From contig NZ_LAHP01000020.1 in the NCBI RefSeq assembly GCF_000987765.1, forward strand, positions 1 through 64,000: a stretch of DNA of 64,000 bases, given 5' to 3'. The position numbers were made by a program, and so were the translations under genes. Under the pieces are notes generated by a model that was not told the DNA's origin, made no database searches, and saw only the letters and a list, made by a program, of their open reading frames with translations. The stretch is from Arsukibacterium sp. MJ3 (GTDB taxonomy: Bacteria > Pseudomonadota > Gammaproteobacteria > Enterobacterales > Alteromonadaceae). Positions 6,292-15,539 of this stretch are shown here, one piece after another (position 1 is the first letter of the stretch; each line of letters opens with the position of its first letter).

Positions 6292-7788
6292 ATGCGCACT
6301 GTAATAGCGTTATTGCTGGCTGTTTGGTTGCCAGGTGTGGCTGCAAAAGCCACCTCGGTGGTATTCACGGAAGGCTTTGAGCGAGGTGATAGTGAAATTT
6401 GGCGCCAGTTAGGTGATTGCCGTGCACTGCCCGCGGCCCCGCGCTCTGGTGAGCTGGCGCTGCACTGTACTGCCGGCAACAGTATTTTGTTTAGCAAAGA
6501 GGCCATTAGTGAAATGGGGGTACTGGAGCTTTGGGTTAAACCTGAAACCGCTGCCACCGCTTACCGTATTCAGGTGATGGTAGCCGATTTACCGTCGATT
6601 AATGCACTGTGGCAACCCGTTGCCCTTATTGAGCACAGTGGCGGCGATATCAGTTACCAGGCGCACCGACTATCTATTGATGATCCGGGTAAACGTTATT
6701 TACGCGTAGACATAGAAACCACAAATGGCGCCATTACGCTGGACGATCTGCAGGTTGAACGCATTTTACTGGCAACCGCATTACAAAAAAACGAGCAACG
6801 TATTGTTAGTGGTATTTTAGAAACTTTACGCCAGGATCAAAATATTCCGCTGCAAGCCGAGTCGTTCCGTACCCTTGGCGTTAACTATGCCGCACAACTG
6901 GATTTACAGCGGCAATACCTGGAATATGCTAATGCGCTGCATTCGGGTATTACCCTGGCGTTGGCGGGCTCTGAGCGCAACAAAATGGCCAACCCGATGG
7001 CCTATGCCAGTTTTCGCAGTATTATCAGTGATACCCGCCGGGTAAACACGCCATTACAGCAGGCCCGGTTAAACTCGATGTTAAAACCCTTTGGTGATTT
7101 AACGGCTGCTACGCTAAATGTGGTAAGTGGTGGCGTATATTCAGTATTTGCCGAACCGTTTAAATCCTTTTTGGCAGTTAGTTTTGATAAATCCAGCTAC
7201 AGTGATGCCGGCTTAAGCCGGGCAGATCGGAAGTTTGCCGAGAAAAATGGCTTAAAAATATATCAGGATGCCGAGCGCTTTCTGGCCGAGTTGGAAAAAG
7301 AGTTACAGCAGGTGTCGGTATTGGATACCGATCTGGTTAACATTCAAAAAAATATCGACAGCTTTCGGCGTAATCTAGAGCAACAGCTACGTGACACCTT
7401 GCAGCATGCCAGTATGGTGAGCTCGCAGGAAACCATGAGCCGGGCCTTAAGTAAGGATGAAAAAGTTCGACAGCAGCTGATGCAAGACGTTGCCGGCAAT
7501 ATTAGCCTAAAAGCCAATAGCTATCTTAATGAACGTAACAATACCGAATTAGTACGTTTTGTGCTGAAAACCTCAGAGCAACTGGAACAAACCCAACGCT
7601 ATAAAGATCAGTTTAATCAGATCACCTCAGCCATGCTAACGTATTATGATCGGTTTGAGCGCTCTATTAACGCCAGTCAAAACCCGTTTACTGAAGCCGC
7701 TGATAAGCAGTCTTGGCAAAACCACGCCCAAAAAGCCGCCAGCTATTTGCAGCAGTCAAAAGAATCGTTTAGTCGTGCTTATCTGTAA
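6292..7788 (+). CDS. Secreted or periplasmic protein of unknown function
   Basis: About 498 residues from the ATG at 6292, chosen because GGAGAG lies just before it and a normal signal peptide follows (MRTVIALLLAVWLPGVAAKA, cut near residue 18). A longer frame opens at GTG 6226 but would bury the signal peptide. The first ~160 residues look beta-rich with a Trp- and Gly-containing pattern like a jelly-roll carbohydrate-binding domain. The rest is helical with coiled-coil character (about 330-480). I recognise no family, no catalytic motif and no lipobox. Confidence 0.75.
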   Translation: MRTVIALLLAVWLPGVAAKATSVVFTEGFERGDSEIWRQLGDCRALPAAPRSGELALHCTAGNSILFSKEAISEMGVLELWVKPETAATAYRIQVMVADLPSINALWQPVALIEHSGGDISYQAHRLSIDDPGKRYLRVDIETTNGAITLDDLQVERILLATALQKNEQRIVSGILETLRQDQNIPLQAESFRTLGVNYAAQLDLQRQYLEYANALHSGITLALAGSERNKMANPMAYASFRSIISDTRRVNTPLQQARLNSMLKPFGDLTAATLNVVSGGVYSVFAEPFKSFLAVSFDKSSYSDAGLSRADRKFAEKNGLKIYQDAERFLAELEKELQQVSVLDTDLVNIQKNIDSFRRNLEQQLRDTLQHASMVSSQETMSRALSKDEKVRQQLMQDVAGNISLKANSYLNERNNTELVRFVLKTSEQLEQTQRYKDQFNQITSAMLTYYDRFERSINASQNPFTEAADKQSWQNHAQKAASYLQQSKESFSRAYL

Positions 7789-7892
7789 AGTGTTGGCTAA
7801 CAATTAAGGCTAAGCCAGCCGCGCCACTTGCTTGCAGGTGGATTGCTGATTAGAATCGGCGCCACAGTAAAGCATAGAGGTTTAGACCAGGC

Positions 7893-8615
7893 ATGAATAA
7901 AAGTATTATTACCAATGGCTTAGCGGCAATTGTGGTGTTAGCGGGTTGGTTTTTACAACAACCGTTGCTACTTAGTGTGGGTTTGTTTGCCTTATCAGGT
8001 GCCTTAACCAACTGGCTTGCAGTGCATATGTTGTTTGAAAAAGTGCCGTTTTTATACGGCTCTGGGGTTATTCCGGCGCGTTTTACCGAATTTAAAGCGG
8101 GCATTTACCAGCTGGTAATGACCCAGTTTTTCAGTAGTGACAATATCGACCGTTTTATAACCGCCAAACAGCAAAGCCAGTCCGGTAATAAAGGGCATCC
8201 GGTCTTCGATTTTCAGCCGGTAATCGCGAAAAGTGATTTATCGCCCGCCTTTGACTCATTACTCAACGTTGTCGAGCAGTCCTCTTTTGGTAGCATGCTC
8301 AGCATGTTTGGCGGCAGCGCAGCGTTACTGCCGTTAAAAGAGCCGTTTATTGCCAGCTTAAAGGACGCCTTAACCGAGGTATCGCGCAGTGAAGAGTTTA
8401 ACCAGTTGGTATTGGCTCAGTTAGAGCAACCAGAACAAGTACAAAACGTGCGCAACCAGGTAGAAAATATTGTCGAGCAGCGGTTGGCAGAGCTAACCCC
8501 GCAGTTGGTTAAAGACATTATTCAGCAGATGATCCGTCAGCATTTGGGTTGGCTGGTGGTATGGGGCGGAGTATTTGGTGCTGTTATTGGTTTATTAGCG
8601 GCTTTTATTCTCTAG
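7893..8615 (+). CDS. DUF445 family inner membrane protein
   Basis: A 240-residue protein with two N-terminal hydrophobic segments (about residues 5-40) containing the DUF445 hallmark SGALTNWLAVHMLFEKVPF, a soluble helical middle and a C-terminal membrane helix (about 218-238). DUF445 proteins are inner-membrane proteins of unknown function (relatives: YheB, YjiN). This version is short compared with the ~420-residue YjiN type and resembles the single-unit form. It stands alone on its strand. Confidence 0.8.
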   Translation: MNKSIITNGLAAIVVLAGWFLQQPLLLSVGLFALSGALTNWLAVHMLFEKVPFLYGSGVIPARFTEFKAGIYQLVMTQFFSSDNIDRFITAKQQSQSGNKGHPVFDFQPVIAKSDLSPAFDSLLNVVEQSSFGSMLSMFGGSAALLPLKEPFIASLKDALTEVSRSEEFNQLVLAQLEQPEQVQNVRNQVENIVEQRLAELTPQLVKDIIQQMIRQHLGWLVVWGGVFGAVIGLLAAFIL

Positions 8616-8651
8616 CCCATAAATAATGATGACAGCCAGGTTTATGCTGGG

Positions 8652-9071
8652 TTAGTGAGCGACAGCGTAAGCTTCTACCTGGCGCCATACCCGCAGTACG
8701 TTACCTGATAAAATCTTCTCAATATCCGCGTCACTGTAGCCCCGTTCCAGTAAACCGGCGATTAAGTTGGGGTAGCTGGCTACGTCTTTTAAACCAATAG
8801 GCAGTGAATCACCAACACCATCATAGTCTGAGCCTATGCCGACATAATCAATACCTACTAATTTCACGACATGATCAATATGATCCAGCACGGTATCTAA
8901 GGTGGCAAATGGGTAAGGCTGTGTTTGACGAAACGCCAGCTCAAAGGCATCATCGTCGGCGACACCGGCTTGTTTTGCCGCCGCTTTACGCAGCACACCA
9001 TACTGGTTAGCCATGGCGGTAACAAAGGATGAACCAAAGTTTACCTGCATTACGCCACCGTTTTTTGCTGG
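8652..9071 (-). pseudogene. C-terminal remnant of an M19 membrane dipeptidase
   Basis: The frame encodes only the last third of a renal-dipeptidase-type peptidase (family length about 400 residues). It contains the M19 pattern IGSDYDGVGDSLPIGLKDV and the usual ending GNVLRVWRQVE. Family-like residues PAKNGGVMQVNFGSSF continue upstream of the first ATG (9050) to 9071, where an in-frame TAA stops the frame. The metal-binding N-terminal part is absent, and the DNA beyond 9074 is the promoter region of the next gene. The gene therefore lost its 5' two thirds by deletion. Activity is not expected. Confidence 0.85.
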
Positions 9072-9149
9072 TTAGCTGCAAGGGTTGTCTACGTTAGTGG
9101 CTTTCGCTTCGCTACTGCCTGGCCCGGCCGAATTATGCTATGCTGGCGC

Positions 9150-9155
9150 TATAAT
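9150..9155 (+). promoter_or_regulatory. -10 box of the cytochrome b562 gene
   Basis: TATAAT sits 19 bases before the chosen ATG at 9174. No good -35 lies 17 bases upstream. The position supports the start at 9174 rather than the in-frame ATG at 9135, which would be upstream of the -10 box. Confidence 0.45.
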
Positions 9156-9173
9156 TTTAGTGGAGTGGCCTTA

Positions 9174-9611
9174 ATGATAAGTCGTTTTTTGTTGTGTCTG
9201 GTATTGTGCTGTCTAATGATTTCTGCGTGGTCAACCTCGGCTGACACTATGGCTGCTAATGCGCTTTCTAGCACCGCTAATAGCCCTATAGATCTTGAAG
9301 CGACGATGAAAAAGATGGGGCTGGCATTAAAAAACGCCAGAGAAGCGGCCAGCCCTCAAGCGGCAAAGCCTTACCTCAGTGAATTAACTACGTTAGTTAC
9401 GCGCGCTAAAACGGCTAGTTTCCCGGCAGATAAAGCGCAAAGCTATGTTGCAGGCCTCGATAAAGTATTACTAAGTTTGGCAAAAGCAGCAACGGCCGCC
9501 GATACCAACAACGAGCCACAATTAAAACTGGCACTGGCCGAAGTAGAAGATTTACGAAAACATTATCATAAACAGCGAAAAGTCAGTTTCTGGCAATTGT
9601 TGTTTGGGTAA
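9174..9611 (+). CDS. Periplasmic cytochrome b562 family protein
   Basis: About 145 residues with a signal peptide (cut after about AWSTSA) followed by a four-helix bundle resembling cytochrome b562. The first helix carries the axial Met position (LEATMKKMGLALK), and the last helix carries the axial His in LRKHYHKQRK, as in the E. coli protein. Such proteins bind one non-covalent haem b and are thought to act in periplasmic electron transfer. The extra tail VSFWQLLFG after the His helix is unusual. The start at 9174 follows GGAG and fits the promoter position. It is monocistronic, followed by a strong terminator. Confidence 0.75.
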   Translation: MISRFLLCLVLCCLMISAWSTSADTMAANALSSTANSPIDLEATMKKMGLALKNAREAASPQAAKPYLSELTTLVTRAKTASFPADKAQSYVAGLDKVLLSLAKAATAADTNNEPQLKLALAEVEDLRKHYHKQRKVSFWQLLFG

Positions 9612-9711
9612 GCCGGCTTTAGAGCAAGGCATGGCTTAACTTCTAGCTTAACTGTGGCTTTCCATTGCCAAAAACAGAATAGCAGCTGCAGTTAATTTAG
9701 CTTGCTGTAAC

Positions 9712-9753
9712 AAAAAAAGAGCCAGCGTGTATAAACACTCTGGCTCTTTTTTT
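9712..9753. terminator. Bidirectional intrinsic terminator
   Basis: AGAGCCAG and CTGGCTCT pair, extended inward by GTGT/ACAC with an ATAA loop, and flanked by seven A on the left and seven T on the right. It serves the cytochrome b562 gene (plus strand) and the YebC-family gene (minus strand), which converge here. Confidence 0.9.
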
Positions 9754-9831
9754 CATATGACTTTTTTAATCTAACCTTTTTTAATATGACCTAATGTAAC
9801 CTGGCCGGTTTTAGTTCGTATTAGTGTAAAA

Positions 9832-10533
9832 TTAACCGGCTAAACCAACATAAACGTTTTGCACGTCGTCATCGGCATCAATGGCATCTAAAAAGGCTTC
9901 AACCTCGGCTAACTGCTCTTCGTTTAAACTTACCGGGTTATTCGCCCGATACACCAATTTGGTTGTTAACACGTTATAGCCAAAATCGGGTAAGGCTTTA
10001 GCGACTAAATCTAAATCTGTTGCTTCGGTAAGAAACACCACCTCGTTCTCGTCACCGGTTTCAAAATCCTGGGCACCGGCTTCAATAGCGGCCAGCTCGA
10101 CATCAGCCTCGGCGCTTAATGCTTCGGCTTCAATTTGCCCTAAGTGCTTAAAGTCCCAAGATACGGCGCCAGACGTGGCGAGCTGACCTTTACGAAATAA
10201 CTGGCGGATACTTTGGGCACTGCGGTTTTTATTATCGGTTAAGCATTCAACAATAACGGGTACCTGATAGGGCGCGAAGCCCTCATAGGTTACCGATTCA
10301 TAGTTTACTGGGCCATCTAGTAAGCCTGCGCCTTTTTTGATAGCCCGTTCCAGCGTTTCTCTGGGCATCGAGGCTTTTTTGGCCGTATCGATAGCCGAGC
10401 GCAATTTAAAATTCAGATCCGGATCGGCACCGTTTCGCGCGGCAACAGCAATTTCTTTTGCCAGTTTAGTAAAAATGCGGCCTTTGGCGTTGGCGGCGTC
10501 TTGTTTGTGTTTAACTTTCCATTGTGCGCCCAT
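9832..10533 (-). CDS. YebC/PmpR/TACO1 family protein
   Basis: A 233-residue member of the YebC family, factors that bind ribosomes to ease translation of proline stretches and that were earlier described as transcriptional regulators. The family pattern is clear: [17 protein letters not shown] near the N-terminus, [17 protein letters not shown], then [19 protein letters not shown]. The N-terminus [11 protein letters not shown] differs from the usual MAGHSKW start and places it nearer the YeeN-like branch, so it may be a second paralogue besides a canonical yebC elsewhere. A CAGGAG site lies before the ATG. Monocistronic. Confidence 0.9.
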   Translation of the reverse strand: MGAQWKVKHKQDAANAKGRIFTKLAKEIAVAARNGADPDLNFKLRSAIDTAKKASMPRETLERAIKKGAGLLDGPVNYESVTYEGFAPYQVPVIVECLTDNKNRSAQSIRQLFRKGQLATSGAVSWDFKHLGQIEAEALSAEADVELAAIEAGAQDFETGDENEVVFLTEATDLDLVAKALPDFGYNVLTTKLVYRANNPVSLNEEQLAEVEAFLDAIDADDDVQNVYVGLAG

Positions 10534-10738
10534 TGTTGCGCTCCTGTATTCATAACGATGAAAACGAACAGGGCGCTAGTCTAGCCAATTGCAGGCTTTT
10601 ATAGCAAGCTTAAGCCAAATATTGTGCTATTGAATGTTTAACTACAGCTAAATATCAGCTTAACCTGAACTGAAATCAGCCAAAAGGCGTTTAAGCACTG
10701 CGTTAATTTAAGTAATCGTAAAATAGGTGAAGTAAACC

Positions 10739-11341
10739 ATGCCACTAATGCCAATAAAAGCCGTTGTGTTTGATCTTGATGGAACCTTGGTCGATTCCCG
10801 ACTGGATTTTAGCGCCATTTGCCAGGATATTGGCTGGCCAGAGGGTACGCCACTGCTGGAAAAACTGACTACGGTAGAGTGTGTAATTGAAAAAAATCGG
10901 GTAGAGCAAATCATCCGCCAGCATGAATTAGCCGGTGCTGAGGCTGCCAGCTGGATCCCGGGAGTACTCGACAGTTTGCAACAGTTACAACAACAAGGCT
11001 GGCCGCTGGCGATATTAACCCGCAATATGCGCGCCGCGACCGATTTAGTGATGACGCGTTTAAATATTCCGATTAGCCTGGTACTTACCCGTGAAGATTG
11101 TGCTGCCAAGCCTGATCCGGCCGGCTTACACTTAATTGCCCGCCAACTGCAGTTATCCAGTGCAGAGATATTATATGTTGGCGACTATGTATTCGACTTG
11201 CAGGTAGCCGCCAATGCCGGGAGTCAATCTTGCCTGTACCTGAATGGCAGCAATCAACATTTTGCCGCGCAGGCCGATCATTGTATTCATCACTTTAATC
11301 AGTTACCGGAACTGGTCAGTAAACTGGGGGCGGGGCGTTAA
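10739..11341 (+). CDS. HAD-superfamily hydrolase (phosphoglycolate phosphatase-like)
   Basis: A 200-residue phosphatase of the HAD-IA group. All four motifs are visible: FDLDGTLVDS with the nucleophile Asp (about residues 11-20), ILTRN (motif II), the Lys in CAAKPDP (motif III) and GDYVFD (motif IV). The alpha-helical cap between motifs I and II is short, as in small phosphosugar or nucleotide phosphatases, so the substrate cannot be named. The ATG at 10739 follows AGGTGAAG; an ATG four codons later is an alternative. It stands between a minus-strand and a plus-strand gene. Confidence 0.88.
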   Translation: MPLMPIKAVVFDLDGTLVDSRLDFSAICQDIGWPEGTPLLEKLTTVECVIEKNRVEQIIRQHELAGAEAASWIPGVLDSLQQLQQQGWPLAILTRNMRAATDLVMTRLNIPISLVLTREDCAAKPDPAGLHLIARQLQLSSAEILYVGDYVFDLQVAANAGSQSCLYLNGSNQHFAAQADHCIHHFNQLPELVSKLGAGR

Positions 11342-11405
11342 TACCCCTCTAACCCAGTGCAAAAGCGCAGTGGCGGTTAATGCGCACACTTTTTCGGGCA
11401 TTTAG

Positions 11406-11435
11406 TTGCTTTTTAGCGTTTAAACCCCCTATATT
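11406..11435 (+). promoter_or_regulatory. Candidate sigma-70 promoter of the diguanylate cyclase gene
   Basis: TTGCTT (11406-11411) and TATATT (11430-11435) are separated by 18 bases, about 37 bases before the TTG start at 11472. Confidence 0.5.
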
Positions 11436-11471
11436 AGCGCCAGATTAATAATAAATGTAGGGTGTAAGAGT

Positions 11472-12461
11472 TTGCTGGCACGGCTAAAAACAAATTTTTA
11501 TCTGGCAATGATAAGCCTGGTGGGCTTAATAATTACGATTTGCGTAACACCCTATGCGTTTTACCGCTTAGCTACCGGTAACGTTTGGGTGGGCGTGGCT
11601 GACCTGATTATGGTATTTGTTAGTATTAGTTGTGTTATTTTCGCCTGGCGTACCGGCAACACTAAGGCGCCCGGACAAGTGATGGCCATCGTATTTTGTG
11701 TTGGTGCTATTTTTGTTTGTATTAACTTAGGTGTTGATGGTTTATTTTGGGTTTACCCGTTTATCGTTTTTATCTTTTTTTTGGTATCGCCACTTAAAGC
11801 GTTGTTATTATTACTGGTTTCGGTATCGGTGTTAGTCGGTTATTCGATAGTATATCCCGGCCAAATTTTTTCTACTCCTTTTCAGTTAGTGTCTTTTACC
11901 GTTACCAGCGTGGTAACCAGTTTATTTGCTTATATGTTTGCTTATCGCACACTCACCCAGCGTGAGGCCTTAAAATTACTGGCTACCACTGACAGTTTAA
12001 CGGGGGCCGCTAACCGGCGTACGCTGGATGAGGCCCTGGTAATGGCCATTACCCATAAACAGAAAACGGGTACGGAATTTGGCTTGATGTTATTAGATTT
12101 AGATTACTTTAAACAGGTAAATGACAATTATGGTCACAAAGCGGGTGATACGGTACTAATTGATCTGGTGCCGGTGCTAAAGCAAATGGTGCGGCAGCGT
12201 GATACGGTTTTCCGGTTTGGAGGTGAAGAGTTTGTGGTGTTATTAGCCGATCTTAAACAAACTGACTTACAAAAATTAGCCGAAAAAATTCGGCTTGCGG
12301 TAAACGAGCATCTAATTTTACCCGATGGTAAAAAACTGACTACCTCTATCGGCGTAGCGATATTACAACAAGATGAAAGCTGGGAAAGCTGGTTGCACCG
12401 GGCCGATATGGCGCTTTATCAGGCAAAGAACCAGGGCCGCAACCAAGTGGTTTGTGGCTAA
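11472..12461 (+). CDS. Membrane-bound diguanylate cyclase (GGDEF)
   Basis: A 329-residue enzyme making the second messenger cyclic di-GMP from two GTP. Six hydrophobic segments fill about residues 10-165, followed by a GGDEF domain (about 168-329) with an intact GGEEF active site (RFGGEEFVVLL) and an RQRD inhibitory I-site five residues before it. The start of the domain is the usual TDSLTGAANRR. The membrane part resembles no named sensor domain. The start is a TTG; the next in-frame ATG is 12 codons further inside the first membrane segment. The end overlaps the convergent PBP gene by 4 bases. Confidence 0.92.
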   Translation: MLARLKTNFYLAMISLVGLIITICVTPYAFYRLATGNVWVGVADLIMVFVSISCVIFAWRTGNTKAPGQVMAIVFCVGAIFVCINLGVDGLFWVYPFIVFIFFLVSPLKALLLLLVSVSVLVGYSIVYPGQIFSTPFQLVSFTVTSVVTSLFAYMFAYRTLTQREALKLLATTDSLTGAANRRTLDEALVMAITHKQKTGTEFGLMLLDLDYFKQVNDNYGHKAGDTVLIDLVPVLKQMVRQRDTVFRFGGEEFVVLLADLKQTDLQKLAEKIRLAVNEHLILPDGKKLTTSIGVAILQQDESWESWLHRADMALYQAKNQGRNQVVCG

Positions 12462-15400
12462 TCGCACCACTGCGCCTGCTGCAAATAAGGCTGTAATATT
12501 GGTGCCATACTATTCATTACCTGCAGTGGCAAAGCTGAGGTAAATCGGTATTGCCCGGCATCGGCGTCTGGTATGTAAGCCGTTAATACGCCAAAGTGCT
12601 GCTGTCCAAGGTAAAAGGCAAAAGTCGCGGTGCGGTTTAGCGCTTTAGAGCTGATTTGTTGTCCTTTTGCGTTCAGTTGTACCAGCCGGTTATCGCCAGT
12701 GCCAGTTTTGCCACCAATGATAAACTCTGCAATATGGTATGTTGATGTTAAGCGCCGACCAGTACCTGCTGTAACCACGTGTTGTAAGGCGTTTCTAACG
12801 GCGGTAGCAACCTCAGGGTCTAGTACTTGCACCGCTGGTGAGGCCTGGCGCACAAAGTGGGTTTGATAAGGCGTATTGCTGGCAAAGGTCAGCTGGTCAA
12901 TACGGATACTGGGTAAGCGCTTGCCGTCGTTAATAATAATACCTATTAGTTCGGCCAAGGCGGCCGGTCGATCGCCAGAGCTGCCAAGCGCCGTAGCCAA
13001 TGACGGTACCAGGTAATCAAACGGGTAACCAAGGCGTTGCCACCGCTGGTGTAAATCCCAAAAGGCTTCAATTTCCAGCATATTGCGGATGCGATTGTCG
13101 CGGGCACTGCGAAAGCGGGTTTTAAACAACCACTGATACACGTTCTGCCGGATATCGCTGCTGTCTGCTATGGCACTTTGCAGCGTGGCTGCTGTGCTTG
13201 TGTTTAAATACGACAGCAGCCATAATTCCAATGGATGGCTGCGGGATAAATAAGCGCGGTCGGTCAGGTTGAACGCATCGGGCTGATACTTTTTGTACAG
13301 TTTTAACCAGTCTTGGTTATCTGCCTCCCGGCCAGTAAACTGTTGCTGCATCAGTTCGGTAAACTGGGCTGGAGTACTGTTTGGCTGGATAGATAAATAC
13401 GCTACCGCTAAGCGTTCCGGCGTCTGCTTGCTGCTGGCGATATAAAGTTGTAGCCGTTGCTCTGGCGTTTTATCTTTATATTTTTGCCAAAATCGGCGAA
13501 TAAAAGTGCTGCCTTCTTTATCGGCAAAACGGCGTAAATACTGATCTCGCCGCGGATTAGTGTCATCAGCAAGCAGTTGATAACTACTATTTTCACCATG
13601 ATAGATACTGTAATTAACCATATCTTGCAGCAAGCGAACAAACGGCAGATTTATTGACTGCTGTAGTGCTTCGGCTATCGTGGGGGTCATGACGTTGTCT
13701 TCTTTTCGAAAGTTATTAAAGGTGTGCAATCCGCCGCCGGTGTAAAAACTTTCTTTTGGATCCGCGCTATACTGGCGATTTAATGCCGCCTGCAGCATAG
13801 TGTCCAACCTGACACCGGGATTAGCGGTCAGGTAGCTAACAGACCAGCTGGTTAGATTGTCTTCTGCGGCTATAGCTAAAAACTGTAAGGAGTCGGCATC
13901 CTCTTCAGCATATAAACGATGCAGCTCGGCAATAATTTCCAAATAACTCACCAGCACCCGCAATTTCGCCGTTGAACCCAGCTCAAGTTTACTGGAGTCA
14001 TTTAAATCAAATGGCTGGGTGGTATTGTCGGTTTGCACCCGAACTTTATTGCTGTTAGCGGTGCGTTGATACAGGGTAAAGCTGTATTTAACCTTACTTT
14101 GCTGGCCCGGTTGTAATAACTTATCGGCAAACAAGCCTGCTTGCTCTGCACCGCTAACGCTGGTTATTTGCCGTAAATGCCGGCTTACATCACGTTGTAG
14201 CTGATTATGTAATGTAGTTTGGCTGCTTAAATCCAGCCGATCTAACTGATACAAACTTTGCCCGAGCAAATGACTAAGCCGGGTGCGCACCATCGTTACT
14301 GCTTTAAAATCTTCGCCCAGTACCGCAGCGGGCGCCGCTTTGCCGTTAAAACGGAGTGGCTGCTGCATGGCTTTTTTGGCCAAGGCGGCGGGAATAATTC
14401 CCTGTTGCTGCATAACATTCAGGTGGCTATTACTTAGTTGTTCTAAATCGGCGCGGCCTTGTACTAAATAATAAGACGGGCGGCGCTGGGCAATAATCAG
14501 CGCCATTACCTGTTTTAATGCCAGGCCTTGTGCATCGCTATATGGGGCGTTTTGCCGCAGTAATTGGTTTACTTGTACCGGATCAGCGCCAAACCAGGCA
14601 TACAAGCCTTCGCCCATGCCATTAACTTCGCCATAGCTTGCTGTGGCAGCTAAGGGCACCGTGTTAAGATAATTGAGCACAATCGTCTGCCGGCTTTGGC
14701 CGGTATCAACACCCTGTTGATACGCTTTGACGCTGGCAGAGACTATTTGGCGGAATTTTTCTACGATATCAGAAGTAAGACCTTGCGGGCTATGCCGGTA
14801 TTTTTCCATTTGGGTTGCCAGGGTGCTACCACCGGCTGCGGCTGCCGGGATACCAACTGCGCGCTGCAGTTGCGACCAGATTGCAGCAGCCAGGCGCGGT
14901 AAATTTAGTACCGGATTAGCCTTAATATGCTGCGGTGATAACAAGCTTCGGTCTTCAACAAACAGCAAGCTTTGAATAATTAGTGGCGCCACATTATATA
15001 AATGGTCGTACTGCATTGCTGGTGCCTGGGTGCTATACAGGGGTTGCAGCTGGCAGCCGGTAATGCTTAGCCCAGCACTGCTTTTCTCTTGGTAGGGCGG
15101 GGTAAAACCATAGCCGGTGTAGCGTTGCAGACTATCAGAAAACTGACTTTGCTGACTAATAGCAAAGCCAGCACCTGGCAAGGTATTGCTCCAGTTGGCT
15201 AACTGGCTGTAACCGAAGCGTTGATCAAAAGGGCCTGTTGCCGGGAAAGTAATCTGGCTGGCGGCGCCTTGTTGTACTTTATAAGTAAGTTTATTGGCAT
15301 ACCAGTGCCAAAAGGTTGACTGATAATAGTGGTTTCGGCTTTCCTGATAGGCTGCTAATACCAGTGACAGTATCAGCAGTAGTAACAACCAGGGTAAATA

Positions 15401-15529
15401 ACGCACCGCGGGTGGTGCTGGGGCAACGTAAGCCGCTTCACGTACATTCTCAAACGTCATGCGCTTTACCAGCGGCTTGGGGCCGAGTGTCGGCTCAGTT
15501 CTGGGCTGGTTGCTGTGCTGTTGGCTCAT
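12458..15529 (-). CDS. Atypical class A penicillin-binding protein (GT51 + transpeptidase)
   Basis: A 1023-residue bifunctional peptidoglycan synthase anchored by one membrane helix (about residues 44-62). The glycosyltransferase part keeps the first catalytic Glu (VEDRS, about 191) and GGSTLATQM, but is otherwise divergent: the His/Gly/Asp of the usual EDxxFxxHxGxD motif are missing, and the second catalytic Glu of RKxxE appears replaced by Gln (EKFRQIV). The transpeptidase part has STAK (about 518), SIN (about 625) and KTGT (about 940). The distance from SIN to KTGT is roughly 315 residues, far more than in PBP1a/1b, implying a large insertion. It follows hemH after 10 bases, so they probably share a transcript. 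Confidence 0.85.
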   Translation of the reverse strand: MSQQHSNQPRTEPTLGPKPLVKRMTFENVREAAYVAPAPPAVRYLPWLLLLLILSLVLAAYQESRNHYYQSTFWHWYANKLTYKVQQGAASQITFPATGPFDQRFGYSQLANWSNTLPGAGFAISQQSQFSDSLQRYTGYGFTPPYQEKSSAGLSITGCQLQPLYSTQAPAMQYDHLYNVAPLIIQSLLFVEDRSLLSPQHIKANPVLNLPRLAAAIWSQLQRAVGIPAAAAGGSTLATQMEKYRHSPQGLTSDIVEKFRQIVSASVKAYQQGVDTGQSRQTIVLNYLNTVPLAATASYGEVNGMGEGLYAWFGADPVQVNQLLRQNAPYSDAQGLALKQVMALIIAQRRPSYYLVQGRADLEQLSNSHLNVMQQQGIIPAALAKKAMQQPLRFNGKAAPAAVLGEDFKAVTMVRTRLSHLLGQSLYQLDRLDLSSQTTLHNQLQRDVSRHLRQITSVSGAEQAGLFADKLLQPGQQSKVKYSFTLYQRTANSNKVRVQTDNTTQPFDLNDSSKLELGSTAKLRVLVSYLEIIAELHRLYAEEDADSLQFLAIAAEDNLTSWSVSYLTANPGVRLDTMLQAALNRQYSADPKESFYTGGGLHTFNNFRKEDNVMTPTIAEALQQSINLPFVRLLQDMVNYSIYHGENSSYQLLADDTNPRRDQYLRRFADKEGSTFIRRFWQKYKDKTPEQRLQLYIASSKQTPERLAVAYLSIQPNSTPAQFTELMQQQFTGREADNQDWLKLYKKYQPDAFNLTDRAYLSRSHPLELWLLSYLNTSTAATLQSAIADSSDIRQNVYQWLFKTRFRSARDNRIRNMLEIEAFWDLHQRWQRLGYPFDYLVPSLATALGSSGDRPAALAELIGIIINDGKRLPSIRIDQLTFASNTPYQTHFVRQASPAVQVLDPEVATAVRNALQHVVTAGTGRRLTSTYHIAEFIIGGKTGTGDNRLVQLNAKGQQISSKALNRTATFAFYLGQQHFGVLTAYIPDADAGQYRFTSALPLQVMNSMAPILQPYLQQAQWCD

Positions 15530-15539
15530 ACTAAACTAC

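Noticed and set aside
13408-13641. 77-codon minus-strand ORF within the PBP gene
   Set aside because: Another frame of the long, motif-supported PBP gene; no start signals.
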